DNA of 64,000 nt from Tyzzerella sp963558545. Its GTDB lineage: Bacteria > Bacillota > Clostridia > Lachnospirales > CAG-274. The notes under the pieces were generated by a model. The model was not told the DNA's origin, searched no databases, and saw nothing but the letters and a program-made list of their open reading frames with translations. A program made the position numbers and the translations under genes. Positions 25,656 through 34,564 of the stretch are shown here, piece by piece. The stretch is taken from the NCBI RefSeq assembly GCF_963558545.1, contig NZ_CAUWHO010000006.1:34299-98298 (forward strand), given 5' to 3'. Within the stretch, counting starts at the first letter, position 1. Each line of letters starts with the position of its first letter.

Positions 25656-26801
25656 TTATTGTATAGTAAGCATAGTATAAAGCATTTGAGCAGATTCGCC
25701 TCTAGTTGCATTTGATTTTGGAGCAAAGCTACCATCTGGTCTACCATTTATTATACCAGCTTGTTGAACTTTAGCAATAGAAGAACTAGCATAGCTAGAT
25801 ATATTATTAGTATCTATAAAGTTTAGTTGTTCTTTATTTTTATTTAGGCTAAAGTTTTTATAATTACAAAATCTTTCTATCATAACGGCCATTTGTTCTC
25901 TTGTAATGTTATCATTAGGAGCAAATGTAGTAGAAGTTATACCACTTGTTATACCACTTTTAGCTGCCCAATCTACATAAGGGTTAAACCAAGCATCTTT
26001 AGATACATCTATAAAGTTTTCTGCTTTATACTTATTGATGTCTATATTATCCATTTTTGCAAGAAGTGTTATAAATTCTGCTCTAGTAATATTATTGTTA
26101 GGAGCAAATGTAGTATCATTCATACCATTTATAATACCTCTATCTGCAAGATATTTTATAGGTTCATTAGCCCAATGATTAGATATATCGCTAAAGTTAG
26201 ATTGTTTAACAACAGGATACATAGCATTTATATCTATTTTAGTAGGTTCTTTTTTATCTGAGATATTATTTTCTGTTTTATTATTCTCATCATTATTAGA
26301 AGTAGTACCTATAATTGCACCATTAGTAGAGCTATTATTACTAGTATTGTTGTTATTAGATGTTGTAGTGTCATCTACATTAACAGTAGCTACAACATCT
26401 AGCAATTTTCCTTTTAAATCTGCATCTAAATTTACAAGCTCTAGTTTAACATTTTTTGATAAATTAGGTTTGTTTTTAAATGTTAAAATACCGATATTTA
26501 ATGTACCATTTTGTGTAAGATTATTATCATCTAAAACTATGGATATAGTAGTTTTACCAGAATTATTGCTTTCTTTTACTAATTGGTATTTAAAATTTTT
26601 ATCAGGGCTAAAGTTTACATTAGTGTTACCATTTTCATCTACTATATCTAACTGTAACGCATTTACATTTTTATCTAAGCCAGATAAAGTTATATTTGCA
26701 ACATTATTTTTTACATTTATTGTTACAGAATTATTTGATGCAAAAACATTTGTTACAAATAATAAAGTTATTAAGCTACTAAATAATAATTTTTTTATCA
26801 C
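25656..26801 (-). CDS. SLH-domain surface protein with an N-terminal cohesin-like domain
   Basis: 381 residues. A signal peptide (1-21, ending VFA) is followed by a beta-rich domain (about 22-145), an Asn/Thr/Ser-rich linker (about 146-185) and three SLH repeats (about 200-381), each ending in a TFAPNNNITRAEF-type motif. SLH triplets bind the secondary cell-wall polymer. The N-terminal domain has the alternating strand pattern and the late LNIGILTFKNK segment expected of cohesins; this is my inference and a carbohydrate-binding fold is the alternative. It starts at GTG behind AAAGGAG, 26 bases after the stop of a dockerin-bearing peptidase gene. The pair looks like scaffold anchor plus docked enzyme. 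Confidence 0.8.
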   Translation of the reverse strand: MIKKLLFSSLITLLFVTNVFASNNSVTINVKNNVANITLSGLDKNVNALQLDIVDENGNTNVNFSPDKNFKYQLVKESNNSGKTTISIVLDDNNLTQNGTLNIGILTFKNKPNLSKNVKLELVNLDADLKGKLLDVVATVNVDDTTTSNNNNTSNNSSTNGAIIGTTSNNDENNKTENNISDKKEPTKIDINAMYPVVKQSNFSDISNHWANEPIKYLADRGIINGMNDTTFAPNNNITRAEFITLLAKMDNIDINKYKAENFIDVSKDAWFNPYVDWAAKSGITSGITSTTFAPNDNITREQMAVMIERFCNYKNFSLNKNKEQLNFIDTNNISSYASSSIAKVQQAGIINGRPDGSFAPKSNATRGESAQMLYTMLTIQ

Positions 26802-26827
26802 TGTAAAAACTCCTTTTATGTTTATAA

Positions 26828-29800
26828 TTATTTAAAATCTACTTTTAAATCCTTTTTGCCACCTTGGAGAACTATTGTAGGCAGGCTTTCATCAGTAGGC
26901 ATAGAAACCCAAGTAGTGTCACTTGTTAAACGTTCTTTAGTAAATGAACCATCTTCATTAAATTTACCTTGCCACATTTCTGCCATTATCTCTATTGGTA
27001 AATCGCTTATGCTTTCGTATCCTTTATTTTCTCCCTCTCCTTGTATTTGAGGTACAAATATAAATATACCTTCGGCAGTAGAAGATGTAATAGTACCATC
27101 TTCATCTAATGTGTCGAACATAAGAGTGTAACCACCAACAGGGCGTTCTTCTATTTTAGATTCTTCACTTATAGGATTTTGTGTAGAATATATACCTTTA
27201 ATATAAACATTACTTAAAACAGAGTTACCTCTATATTTACCTACAATAACTAAAGAATCTTTAGGAATAAAATCATCAGAATTTTCACCATATTTATAGT
27301 CATTGGATAATCTACCAATACCCATTTCCATAAATTCTACATTATCTCCTGGATAGGATAAAAATTCTATGTTGTAGTTATTAGTATCAAACCCTTCTAA
27401 TTTTAATTTTGTAACGTCATATGCCCATATTTTATCTTCACTAGAATTTGGCTTATTAAAGTAGCTTATATATGTATTAGGTGTAGTTGCAAAGTTGTTT
27501 GCAAAATCACCATTTTTAGCTAATACAAAATCTTCATTAGCAGTAGGTGGTTGAGATATGTTGTCAACTATATCAGCAAAAACTTTATAATTGCCACTAT
27601 TTGGAATTTGAGTACCCTCAGACTTAGGTGTAACTTTAATACCAGTAACAATAGTAGGTTCTTTAAATGTTACAATTTGGTTTTCATCAATTGTATATAA
27701 AGATTTTTCTATTGTATTATCATAAGATATTCTAACTTGGTTGATTGTTTTTATTGGACTAGGGTTACCTAAAATATCTATTGGCCTAATTGCATAAGTA
27801 AATGTTAAATTATTAGCAGAGCCTATATAATCTACATAAGTGTTTGTTTTAGTAAATCCAATAGGTTTAAAGTCTTTATCGTTAGAACCTTTTCTTAATA
27901 TTTCATAACCTTGTAGGCTATCATCTTTATTATTAATTGTAATAATTACTTCTTTTGCTTTATCATTTTTACTATCTTGTGAATTTTGAAGTTTAGCAGT
28001 AGCATCTACATCTACATTTTTATTATCTTGTGTACCATTTAACCTTGCTCTTCTAGATTCGTCAGTAAGATAATATATAGCTCTGTCTTCTTTTGAATAT
28101 TGAGCCATATTAGATTTAGCCTCATCTGATAAAGATACACCCCATCTTGTAAAGAATTCTGTTAAGTCTTTATTTGCTATTTTACTAGCTGCCATAGCAA
28201 ATTGGTTCATATCACTAAGAGATGTATTTCTAAATTCTTTATGTAATCTATTGTAGAAATTAAATGGGTTATCCCCATTATCATAAGCTAAATGAAGTTG
28301 CCAATACATAGCAAGGTGTGTAAGGCCATCGTTAGGAAGCCCTTCTTTTCCATCGGAAACTTTTTTAAATACTCTGTCGTAACCATCGTTAAGCTCTATT
28401 CTGGATTTTAAAATATTTTGGTTGCCGTCATAAGTTTGTACCATTAATGAATAAATATTGTTAGTAACTTCTGCTTTTCCTAATTTATCCATAACGTGTC
28501 CAATCTCGTGAGCTATACCCCAACCAAATAGATTATTTTGGTCTTGGCCATTTAGCTCTGATATAGGTTTACCATTCATTAAGCCATAAGCAGAATCATA
28601 TGGTACACCTATGTGGTTTCCTGAAGCGTACATAAAGGCATCTGCAAACATTTTCATATAACGAATATTATTTCTTGTTTGTAAGCTATTTTGCTTATGG
28701 TCATCTATACCGTAAGTTTGGTAGATTACATCTAGCAGTTCTTCCCAAGCAAGTACATTTTTATACATTTTATCTGTTTTATCCTCTAATGTGCTTGAAT
28801 CTTTGTTAATACCTTCTAGAACTTTTGTAGCAGGTAAAGATAACAACACATTAGGTAAAGATATTTCTGTATGGTTAAGAGGGTTTATTTCTAAATTACC
28901 TTTTAAGCCATTTTGGATATAATTTGTAAGGTCTTCTACAAATTTAGATATTCTTTCTTTAGCTTTTTCTGGTGTAATGCTATATAAGTCTTTAAGCTCT
29001 AAATAAGGTATTTTGTGTGCACCTATAACTTGCAATTTAACATCAGAAGGATTTTTGCCACTATATGTTATATATAATGAGCCACCCCTATCTCTATTAA
29101 CATTGCCTATTTTTGGTATAGTTATAATATTTCTACCATTTTTTAGTGTGATAGGTGAGCTATAAAGAGAGTCTGCTTGTTCAAAAAATTGTGTAGGAAC
29201 AAGGGAAACACTTTCACCTTCTGGAATATCTGCATATATGGCAACTTTTTCATTAGCAATACCTACTAGGCCTAAAGGTTGCCAGTTATTTATTGCTTTA
29301 CCAAAATTTTTATTATCCTCTTCAGGATTTATAGAAAATACATTGTCTTTAATAAATCCTAAATTTTCTTCATTTTTATTTAAAAGTGATTGAGCTATGT
29401 CAAGCTCTTTTAATAAAATATTCCTATCAACAACAAAGCCTTCCACAGTATTTACTTCTGCTCTAAGGGCATCTATTTGTTCTTGCTTAATGTTATTAGC
29501 TAATTTTGTTCTGGAGCCATTTGCAAAAAGTGCATCTATTCTATCAGGCAAGTTGTTATAATCATAAAATGCTACTTCTGAAGCGTTTACACGTATGCTA
29601 CCAGGTGTTTCGTGTAGTTGTATATAAATCTTTTTAATATTTTCTGTTTTAGGAAATGTAAAGGCATAATAGCTATTATTTTCAAAACGTTCTGTTATAG
29701 TTGTTTTATTTGATATAACAGTACCATTGCCATTTATATTGTCTTCTGTCCATACCTTAATAGTGTAGCCTAGATTAGCATTTCTATAATTACCATTTAG

Positions 29801-31723
29801 CTTAGGCACCCATATTAAATAATCCATTGTTTTAGGTTCTTTGAAAGTAAATGTAAAAGCATTAACTTCCTGATAGCTTCTTGCTACCCAACTAGTATAA
29901 AAGTCTTCATCTATTAATAATTTAGGGTCAAAGCCATTTGGGTGTAGTGTTTCATCTGCATAATGAGGGTGGAACATTTCTACTTTTTCTATATTATCAT
30001 TAGAAATTCTATCTTTTGTAGGTAATGTAGGTATAACTATAACCTCTCTTTTTGGAGTTGCTTGTACAGGCTCTGAAAAGCTACTTTCTCCTACGCTGTT
30101 TTGAGATGTAACATATACTGTATATTCTACATCATTTGTAAGTCCAGTTAGATTATAACTTGTGTTAGTTATGCCACTTTTAACTTTTTTAGGAGCAGAA
30201 TCTTCTTTTGTTTTTATGTAGATATTATACGTTTTGGCATTTTTAGCATTTTTCCAGTTAAGAGATATAATGCCATCACCAGCAATGCCTTTTACAAAGT
30301 CTGGTCTATTTGGTGCTTGCTCTGGTTGAGGTGTTGCAGACACAATCTCCGATTTATTGCTCTCCCAATCTCCAGATGTAGCACTTACGCAAAAATAATA
30401 TGTTTGAAGATTTTTAAGGTTAGATATTTTAATATTTGTAATATCTGTTGTAACTACATTATCTAAATTATCAGCACTTTTTCCATAGTATACTTTATAT
30501 CCTGTAACATTAGGCACAGCTTTCCAAGATAGAGTAACTTCTTCGCTACCAGCCATAGCCTTAACATCTTTTACTGTGTTATCTTGTATTATATTTTCAT
30601 TAACTATGTCGCCTATAATTTTAACTTCTTCTAAAACTACATATTCATTATCTTTATTAGGCACAACATTAATAGTTATTTTTTTGACAGGGCGTCTAGA
30701 CCCAAGATTAACAACAACTACTTTTTCTTTATTATTTGATTCTCTAGTTAATGTATTGGAAGTATTTCTTTCCATACTAGTAAATGTAGAGATATTAGGT
30801 TCTTCTATAGATGTGCTTATAACTTTATCATTTTCATCATATAAAATAACTTGAGCATCATCAGCTCCTACTGGTATTTTTACTTCTATACTAGACATTT
30901 CTTGAGGTTTGTTAAACTCTAAAGGTATAGAAATATTATTTTCTTTTTCTTTAGCTTTAAAAGAAATACTACCACTATTATTAAAAATATTTTCTAAATT
31001 GCCTTTTATTTCTGATATGTTGCTACCATTTTCATTAGTAATATTATTAAATTTATCTGAATTAATATTTTTAATAACTTTAGAAGCAACTATTTCTGTA
31101 TCGAAAGTTTTAACAGGTGTAGTAGGCTTCATATTAGAATTAACAATAGCTATGTCAGATACTGTTATTTTTCCGTCATTATTAAGGTCGTACTCTAAAT
31201 TATTGGCATTAAGATTGTCTTCTAGTATCTTCCTATCAGAAGCATCTACTTTATTATCTTTATTTACATCACCAAGAAGCATATTTACATCTGTGCCAAT
31301 GTTTACCCTTTTAGAATAATTAGCAGTACTTAAATTTACAACAGTTGACACATAGTTTTTACCCTCTATTTGAAGTGTATAACCATCTTTAGCATCTAGC
31401 CCTTGTATTGTAAATTTTAAAACAGTAATTTTGCCATTTTCTATTATGCTTTCTGATATAACATTATATCCCCCAATATTATCAGAATGTTTAGGATTTT
31501 GTAAAAAGGCATTTAAATCTATACTTAGATTAACAGGTCCTTTTAAAGTTGCTTTAAGATTTTTTTCTTTTAAACTTGATATAGTTTCGGGATATTTAAA
31601 ACCAATAGCCGTTTCTATATATGTTTTATCAACATTAGGTGCGATAGAATTAGCAAAAGCTGGCATTACAGAGCTTAATGCTAATGTTGAAGACAGTCCT
31701 AATGTTAAAAGTTTTTTCTTCAT
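26828..31723 (-). CDS. dockerin-containing M60-family metallopeptidase, secreted
   Basis: 1631 residues. Order seen: signal peptide (1-25); a beta domain (about 26-148); a dockerin-type pair of EF-hand repeats at about 151-205 (GDVNKDNKVDASD and YDLNNDGKITVSD); a first galactose-binding-like domain (about 210-385); two fibronectin III domains (about 385-560); a discoidin/CBM32-like domain (about 575-715); a short helical segment; and the M60/enhancin-like region (about 810-1190). The zinc site HEIGH is at 1072-1076, with the third ligand probably Glu 1085. Further Fn3-like and beta domains end the protein. M60 enzymes cut mucin-type O-glycoproteins. GGAGGTG gives the start. It is cotranscribed with the SLH cohesin-like gene. 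Confidence 0.9.
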   Translation of the reverse strand: MKKKLLTLGLSSTLALSSVMPAFANSIAPNVDKTYIETAIGFKYPETISSLKEKNLKATLKGPVNLSIDLNAFLQNPKHSDNIGGYNVISESIIENGKITVLKFTIQGLDAKDGYTLQIEGKNYVSTVVNLSTANYSKRVNIGTDVNMLLGDVNKDNKVDASDRKILEDNLNANNLEYDLNNDGKITVSDIAIVNSNMKPTTPVKTFDTEIVASKVIKNINSDKFNNITNENGSNISEIKGNLENIFNNSGSISFKAKEKENNISIPLEFNKPQEMSSIEVKIPVGADDAQVILYDENDKVISTSIEEPNISTFTSMERNTSNTLTRESNNKEKVVVVNLGSRRPVKKITINVVPNKDNEYVVLEEVKIIGDIVNENIIQDNTVKDVKAMAGSEEVTLSWKAVPNVTGYKVYYGKSADNLDNVVTTDITNIKISNLKNLQTYYFCVSATSGDWESNKSEIVSATPQPEQAPNRPDFVKGIAGDGIISLNWKNAKNAKTYNIYIKTKEDSAPKKVKSGITNTSYNLTGLTNDVEYTVYVTSQNSVGESSFSEPVQATPKREVIVIPTLPTKDRISNDNIEKVEMFHPHYADETLHPNGFDPKLLIDEDFYTSWVARSYQEVNAFTFTFKEPKTMDYLIWVPKLNGNYRNANLGYTIKVWTEDNINGNGTVISNKTTITERFENNSYYAFTFPKTENIKKIYIQLHETPGSIRVNASEVAFYDYNNLPDRIDALFANGSRTKLANNIKQEQIDALRAEVNTVEGFVVDRNILLKELDIAQSLLNKNEENLGFIKDNVFSINPEEDNKNFGKAINNWQPLGLVGIANEKVAIYADIPEGESVSLVPTQFFEQADSLYSSPITLKNGRNIITIPKIGNVNRDRGGSLYITYSGKNPSDVKLQVIGAHKIPYLELKDLYSITPEKAKERISKFVEDLTNYIQNGLKGNLEINPLNHTEISLPNVLLSLPATKVLEGINKDSSTLEDKTDKMYKNVLAWEELLDVIYQTYGIDDHKQNSLQTRNNIRYMKMFADAFMYASGNHIGVPYDSAYGLMNGKPISELNGQDQNNLFGWGIAHEIGHVMDKLGKAEVTNNIYSLMVQTYDGNQNILKSRIELNDGYDRVFKKVSDGKEGLPNDGLTHLAMYWQLHLAYDNGDNPFNFYNRLHKEFRNTSLSDMNQFAMAASKIANKDLTEFFTRWGVSLSDEAKSNMAQYSKEDRAIYYLTDESRRARLNGTQDNKNVDVDATAKLQNSQDSKNDKAKEVIITINNKDDSLQGYEILRKGSNDKDFKPIGFTKTNTYVDYIGSANNLTFTYAIRPIDILGNPSPIKTINQVRISYDNTIEKSLYTIDENQIVTFKEPTIVTGIKVTPKSEGTQIPNSGNYKVFADIVDNISQPPTANEDFVLAKNGDFANNFATTPNTYISYFNKPNSSEDKIWAYDVTKLKLEGFDTNNYNIEFLSYPGDNVEFMEMGIGRLSNDYKYGENSDDFIPKDSLVIVGKYRGNSVLSNVYIKGIYSTQNPISEESKIEERPVGGYTLMFDTLDEDGTITSSTAEGIFIFVPQIQGEGENKGYESISDLPIEIMAEMWQGKFNEDGSFTKERLTSDTTWVSMPTDESLPTIVLQGGKKDLKVDFK

Positions 31724-31877
31724 AAAAAAAACACCTCCAGTATATTTATTAAAATAAATAATTTATATAAAATAGTAATTAAATTATACAGATTATTTGT
31801 TATATTATACCATATATAAATAAAAAAGTCCATATTTATGCAATTATACATAAAATAATATATTTTGTATACAATTA

Positions 31878-31899
31878 AAGCTACCCCTAGAGGTAGCTT
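31878..31899 (-). terminator. terminator of the yitT transcript
   Basis: AAGCTACC and GGTAGCTT (31878-31885 and 31892-31899) form an 8-bp hairpin 11 bases after the YitT stop codon on the minus strand, followed by a modest T/A-rich tail. It insulates the peptidase gene from upstream transcription. Confidence 0.6.
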
Positions 31900-31909
31900 A
31901 GCTATAAAA

Positions 31910-32791
31910 TTAATCTAAAGGAGCTTGATAAAATCTTCCGTAGAATTGCTCTGTTTTAAAGCTATTAATAATTATATATGGGTCTACCATTTTTACTGTT
32001 TCTACAATTTCTGGCACTTCATAAGAAGATACAACGGTATGTATAACAGTAACATTTTTCTTGCTATAACCACCAATAGCATCTACACAGGATAACCCGT
32101 GTCTAAAGTTCTTAATATATACATCTACAACTTCATTAGGTTTACAAGTAGTCATTTGTAATGTAACGCGTACATATCTTTGATGGAAAGTAGATATAAC
32201 TCTAGTTGTAACGTACTGGAATAATATAGAGTATCCTGCTTCTGTCCAACCAAATAAGATACCAAATATACATAATATTATTACATTAAATATAAATACA
32301 TAGTTCCAAATAGATTTTCCTTTTTTATTGGATACATAAAGTGCTATAAAGTCTGTACCACCAGTAGATGCACGACCTTTTAAGGCCAAAACAATACATA
32401 TACCATATAAAAATCCACCAAATATAACATTTAATATATCATCACTTGTACTAAAAAAAGGTTTAAAATCTAAAACTCTTAAAAATATACTACTAAGAAA
32501 TACTTGTAGTAAAGAATAAAGCACAAAGCGTTTGCTAATAGCTTTAAAGCATAATAGTGCAACAGGTAGATTTAAAGCTAGTAATGAAAATGAAATAGAT
32601 ATGGATTTTCCTAAAAACGCTGTGGATATTTTATCTATTAATATTGCAACGCCTGTAAATCCACTTGATAATAAGCCTGCAGGTTGTATAAATGATTTTA
32701 TTATAAATGTTTGTAATAATGCTGATATTATAACAGAGATTATAGTAAATATATGTGCTATTTTTTTATTATTTTTAAGATGTTTACCCAT
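31910..32791 (-). CDS. YitT family membrane protein (DUF2179 C-terminus)
   Basis: 293 residues: about five membrane helices in the first 200, including FIQPAGLLSSGFTGVAILID near the N-terminus and LKGRASTGGTDFIALYVSNK near residue 140, then a soluble C-terminal DUF2179 domain (about 210-290, RHGLSCVDAIGGYSKKNVTV). The family is widespread in Firmicutes and its transport or regulatory role is not established. The ribosome site is a modest TAGGAT. It follows a coiled-coil gene by 26 bases and ends the recG-side operon. Confidence 0.9.
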   Translation of the reverse strand: MGKHLKNNKKIAHIFTIISVIISALLQTFIIKSFIQPAGLLSSGFTGVAILIDKISTAFLGKSISISFSLLALNLPVALLCFKAISKRFVLYSLLQVFLSSIFLRVLDFKPFFSTSDDILNVIFGGFLYGICIVLALKGRASTGGTDFIALYVSNKKGKSIWNYVFIFNVIILCIFGILFGWTEAGYSILFQYVTTRVISTFHQRYVRVTLQMTTCKPNEVVDVYIKNFRHGLSCVDAIGGYSKKNVTVIHTVVSSYEVPEIVETVKMVDPYIIINSFKTEQFYGRFYQAPLD

Positions 32792-32817
32792 TTTTATCCT
32801 ACTTTTAAGCTCCTATT

Positions 32818-33342
32818 TTAATTATTATATAAATCTTCCATTTTTATTTCGTGTCTATTGGCATACACTCTTTCTAGCTCTTGAGAAAGGCGTTCTTCCA
32901 TATTTTTTGTTATGTATGTAATTTCTTTTAAAGAATCTTGTAATATTTTTTCTACATCTAAAAGACAGCTATCAGCATAGTTTATAGCACCATCTCTCAT
33001 TTCTGTAACATATTCTTTCATTTCTTTTCTTTTGTTTTCTTCCATTATTTTTGCCATTTTAGTTATGTTATGCTCGCTAACCATAGATTGAGCGTCTTCT
33101 TCTGCCATTTTTATTATTTTATTTGCTTCTAGGTTGGCATCTTGTAAAATTTTATCTGCATTATCAATTATTTTTTTAGCTTCTTTTAGCTCTCTAGGTA
33201 AATTATACCTAATATCTTCTAAAATATTAAATGCTTCATCTTTATCTATACCTTTTCCTCCAAAGAGGCTACCACTTTTACTTTCACTTATTAAATTAAA
33301 TAGCTCATCTATTAAATCGTCTACTTTTGTATACTCTTGCAT
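32818..33342 (-). CDS. coiled-coil protein, ATP-synthase-subunit-like, conserved next to coaD
   Basis: 174 residues, almost entirely charged amphipathic helix with heptad character (for example ELKEAKKIIDNADKILQDAN and ANKIIKMAEEDAQSMV), preceded by a short N-terminal SESKSGSLFGGKG segment. Such proteins are often annotated as V-type ATPase subunit H or F0 subunit b-like because of the coiled coil, but no ATP synthase gene is here, so I treat that as composition similarity. It overlaps nothing and begins one base after the coaD stop codon, which makes co-translation likely. Function unknown. Confidence 0.75.
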   Translation of the reverse strand: MQEYTKVDDLIDELFNLISESKSGSLFGGKGIDKDEAFNILEDIRYNLPRELKEAKKIIDNADKILQDANLEANKIIKMAEEDAQSMVSEHNITKMAKIMEENKRKEMKEYVTEMRDGAINYADSCLLDVEKILQDSLKEITYITKNMEERLSQELERVYANRHEIKMEDLYNN

Positions 33343-33343
33343 A

Positions 33344-33829
33344 TTAACATTCTCCTCTATTAACTTTTTTTTCTAATCTATCTTTTACAATTTTGGGAAC
33401 CATAGCATCATATTTGCCACCAAATATAGCTATTTCTTTAACAACACTAGAGCTTAACCAAAGGTTTTGAGTATCTGTTGGCATAAAAAGAGTTTCTATT
33501 TCTTTATTTAGTGTTTTATTAGTAAGGGCTATTTGAAATTCGTATTCAAAATCTGTTAGGGCTCGTAGTCCTCTTATTACTATTTTACAATCCATTTCTT
33601 TACAAAAATCTACTAATAAGCCAGAAAAACTAGCTACCTTTACATTTGGTATATTTTCAGTAAGCTCTTCTAACATTTCTATTTTTTCTTTAGTAGAAAA
33701 CATAGGAGTTTTGGAAGGGTTATTTAAAACTGCTACAATAAGTGTATCTGTTAGTTTGCTAGCTCTAGTTATTATATCTAAATGTCCGTTTGTAGGTGGG
33801 TCAAAACTACCAGGATAAACTGCTTTCAA
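33344..33829 (-). CDS. coaD: phosphopantetheine adenylyltransferase
   Basis: 161 residues, standard length. The enzyme adenylates 4'-phosphopantetheine to dephospho-CoA. The nucleotidyltransferase motif is YPGSFDPPTNGHLDII at the N-terminus (TxGH), then VVRGLR-type IVIRGLRALTDFEYE near residue 88 and NLWLSSSVVKEIA near 127. The start codon is TTG, with AGGAGG seven bases upstream. coaD follows rsmD by 20 bases, the usual order in Firmicutes. Together with coaE at 14154 it covers the last two CoA steps. Confidence 0.96.
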   Translation of the reverse strand: MKAVYPGSFDPPTNGHLDIITRASKLTDTLIVAVLNNPSKTPMFSTKEKIEMLEELTENIPNVKVASFSGLLVDFCKEMDCKIVIRGLRALTDFEYEFQIALTNKTLNKEIETLFMPTDTQNLWLSSSVVKEIAIFGGKYDAMVPKIVKDRLEKKVNRGEC

Positions 33830-33849
33830 AAAATAACCTCCTTGTTAAA

Positions 33850-34401
33850 TTAGTTTTTATATTCTAAAAACACCATTTTTGTTATTTTATATTCTTTAGT
33901 TCTATATGTATATAGCTTGTCTAATATTATTTCGGGTTCTTTTATATGTTGCTCACAAATAATAAAGCCATCTTCTTTTAATAACTTAAATTGTTCTATT
34001 TTTTTTAATGTAGGTAATAGCAAGCCTTTATCATATGGTGGGTCTAAAAATATTATATCAAATTTTTTGTTGTTTTTAGCTAGCATATCTATAATGTTTA
34101 ACACATCTATATTATACACGGTGGATTTTTGTTCTAACCTTGCTAAAGATATGTTTTGTTTTATTATATTTATGCTATCTTTATTAAAATCTACAAATGT
34201 AGCGTCTTTTGCACCACGGGATAGGGCCTCAATACCAATTGCACCACTGCCACTAAATAAGTCTAAAAAAGAACAGCCGTATATGTATGGTGAAATTATG
34301 TTAAATAAAGATTCTTTTATTCTATCAGCAGTAGGCCTAGTGTTTAAACCTTCTGGAGATTTTAGCTTAAGGCCTCTAGCAGAGCCAGAAATAACTCGCA
34401 T
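33850..34401 (-). CDS. rsmD: 16S rRNA (guanine(966)-N(2))-methyltransferase
   Basis: 183 residues. The N-terminal MRVISGSARGLKLKSP and TRPTADRIKESLFNII are diagnostic of RsmD. The SAM motif I is FLDLFSGSGAIGIEALSRGA near residue 42 and the catalytic IIFLDPPYDKG near 116 (DPPY, for base amino methylation). It methylates G966 of 16S rRNA in the assembled 30S particle. A promoter lies upstream (34450-34478) and coaD follows. Confidence 0.95.
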   Translation of the reverse strand: MRVISGSARGLKLKSPEGLNTRPTADRIKESLFNIISPYIYGCSFLDLFSGSGAIGIEALSRGAKDATFVDFNKDSINIIKQNISLARLEQKSTVYNIDVLNIIDMLAKNNKKFDIIFLDPPYDKGLLLPTLKKIEQFKLLKEDGFIICEQHIKEPEIILDKLYTYRTKEYKITKMVFLEYKN

Positions 34402-34449
34402 AAAAAATTTCCTTTCAAAAATTGAGTAGTATATAAGTCATTATCTTTA

Positions 34450-34478
34450 ATTATAACTAATTTTAATATATTAGTAAA
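34450..34478 (-). promoter_or_regulatory. promoter of the rsmD-coaD operon
   Basis: On the minus strand TTTACT (34478-34473) and TATAAT (34455-34450), 17-base spacer, in the 163-base gap between recG and rsmD. Confidence 0.65.
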
Positions 34479-34564
34479 GGAAAATTTTATAAAAATATAT
34501 ACAATTTTTATAAAAAATAGACAAAAAAACAAAAGACAATAAATGTTATATTCTGTTAATATTG

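Noticed and set aside
30909..31319. Plus-strand ORF of 136 codons
   Set aside because: Shadow of the M60 peptidase gene; Leu/Ser-rich translation typical of antisense to an Asn/Lys-rich gene.
32818..33342. ATP synthase subunit
   Set aside because: Only the charged coiled-coil composition matches; no ATP synthase genes adjoin and the neighbours are coaD and yitT.
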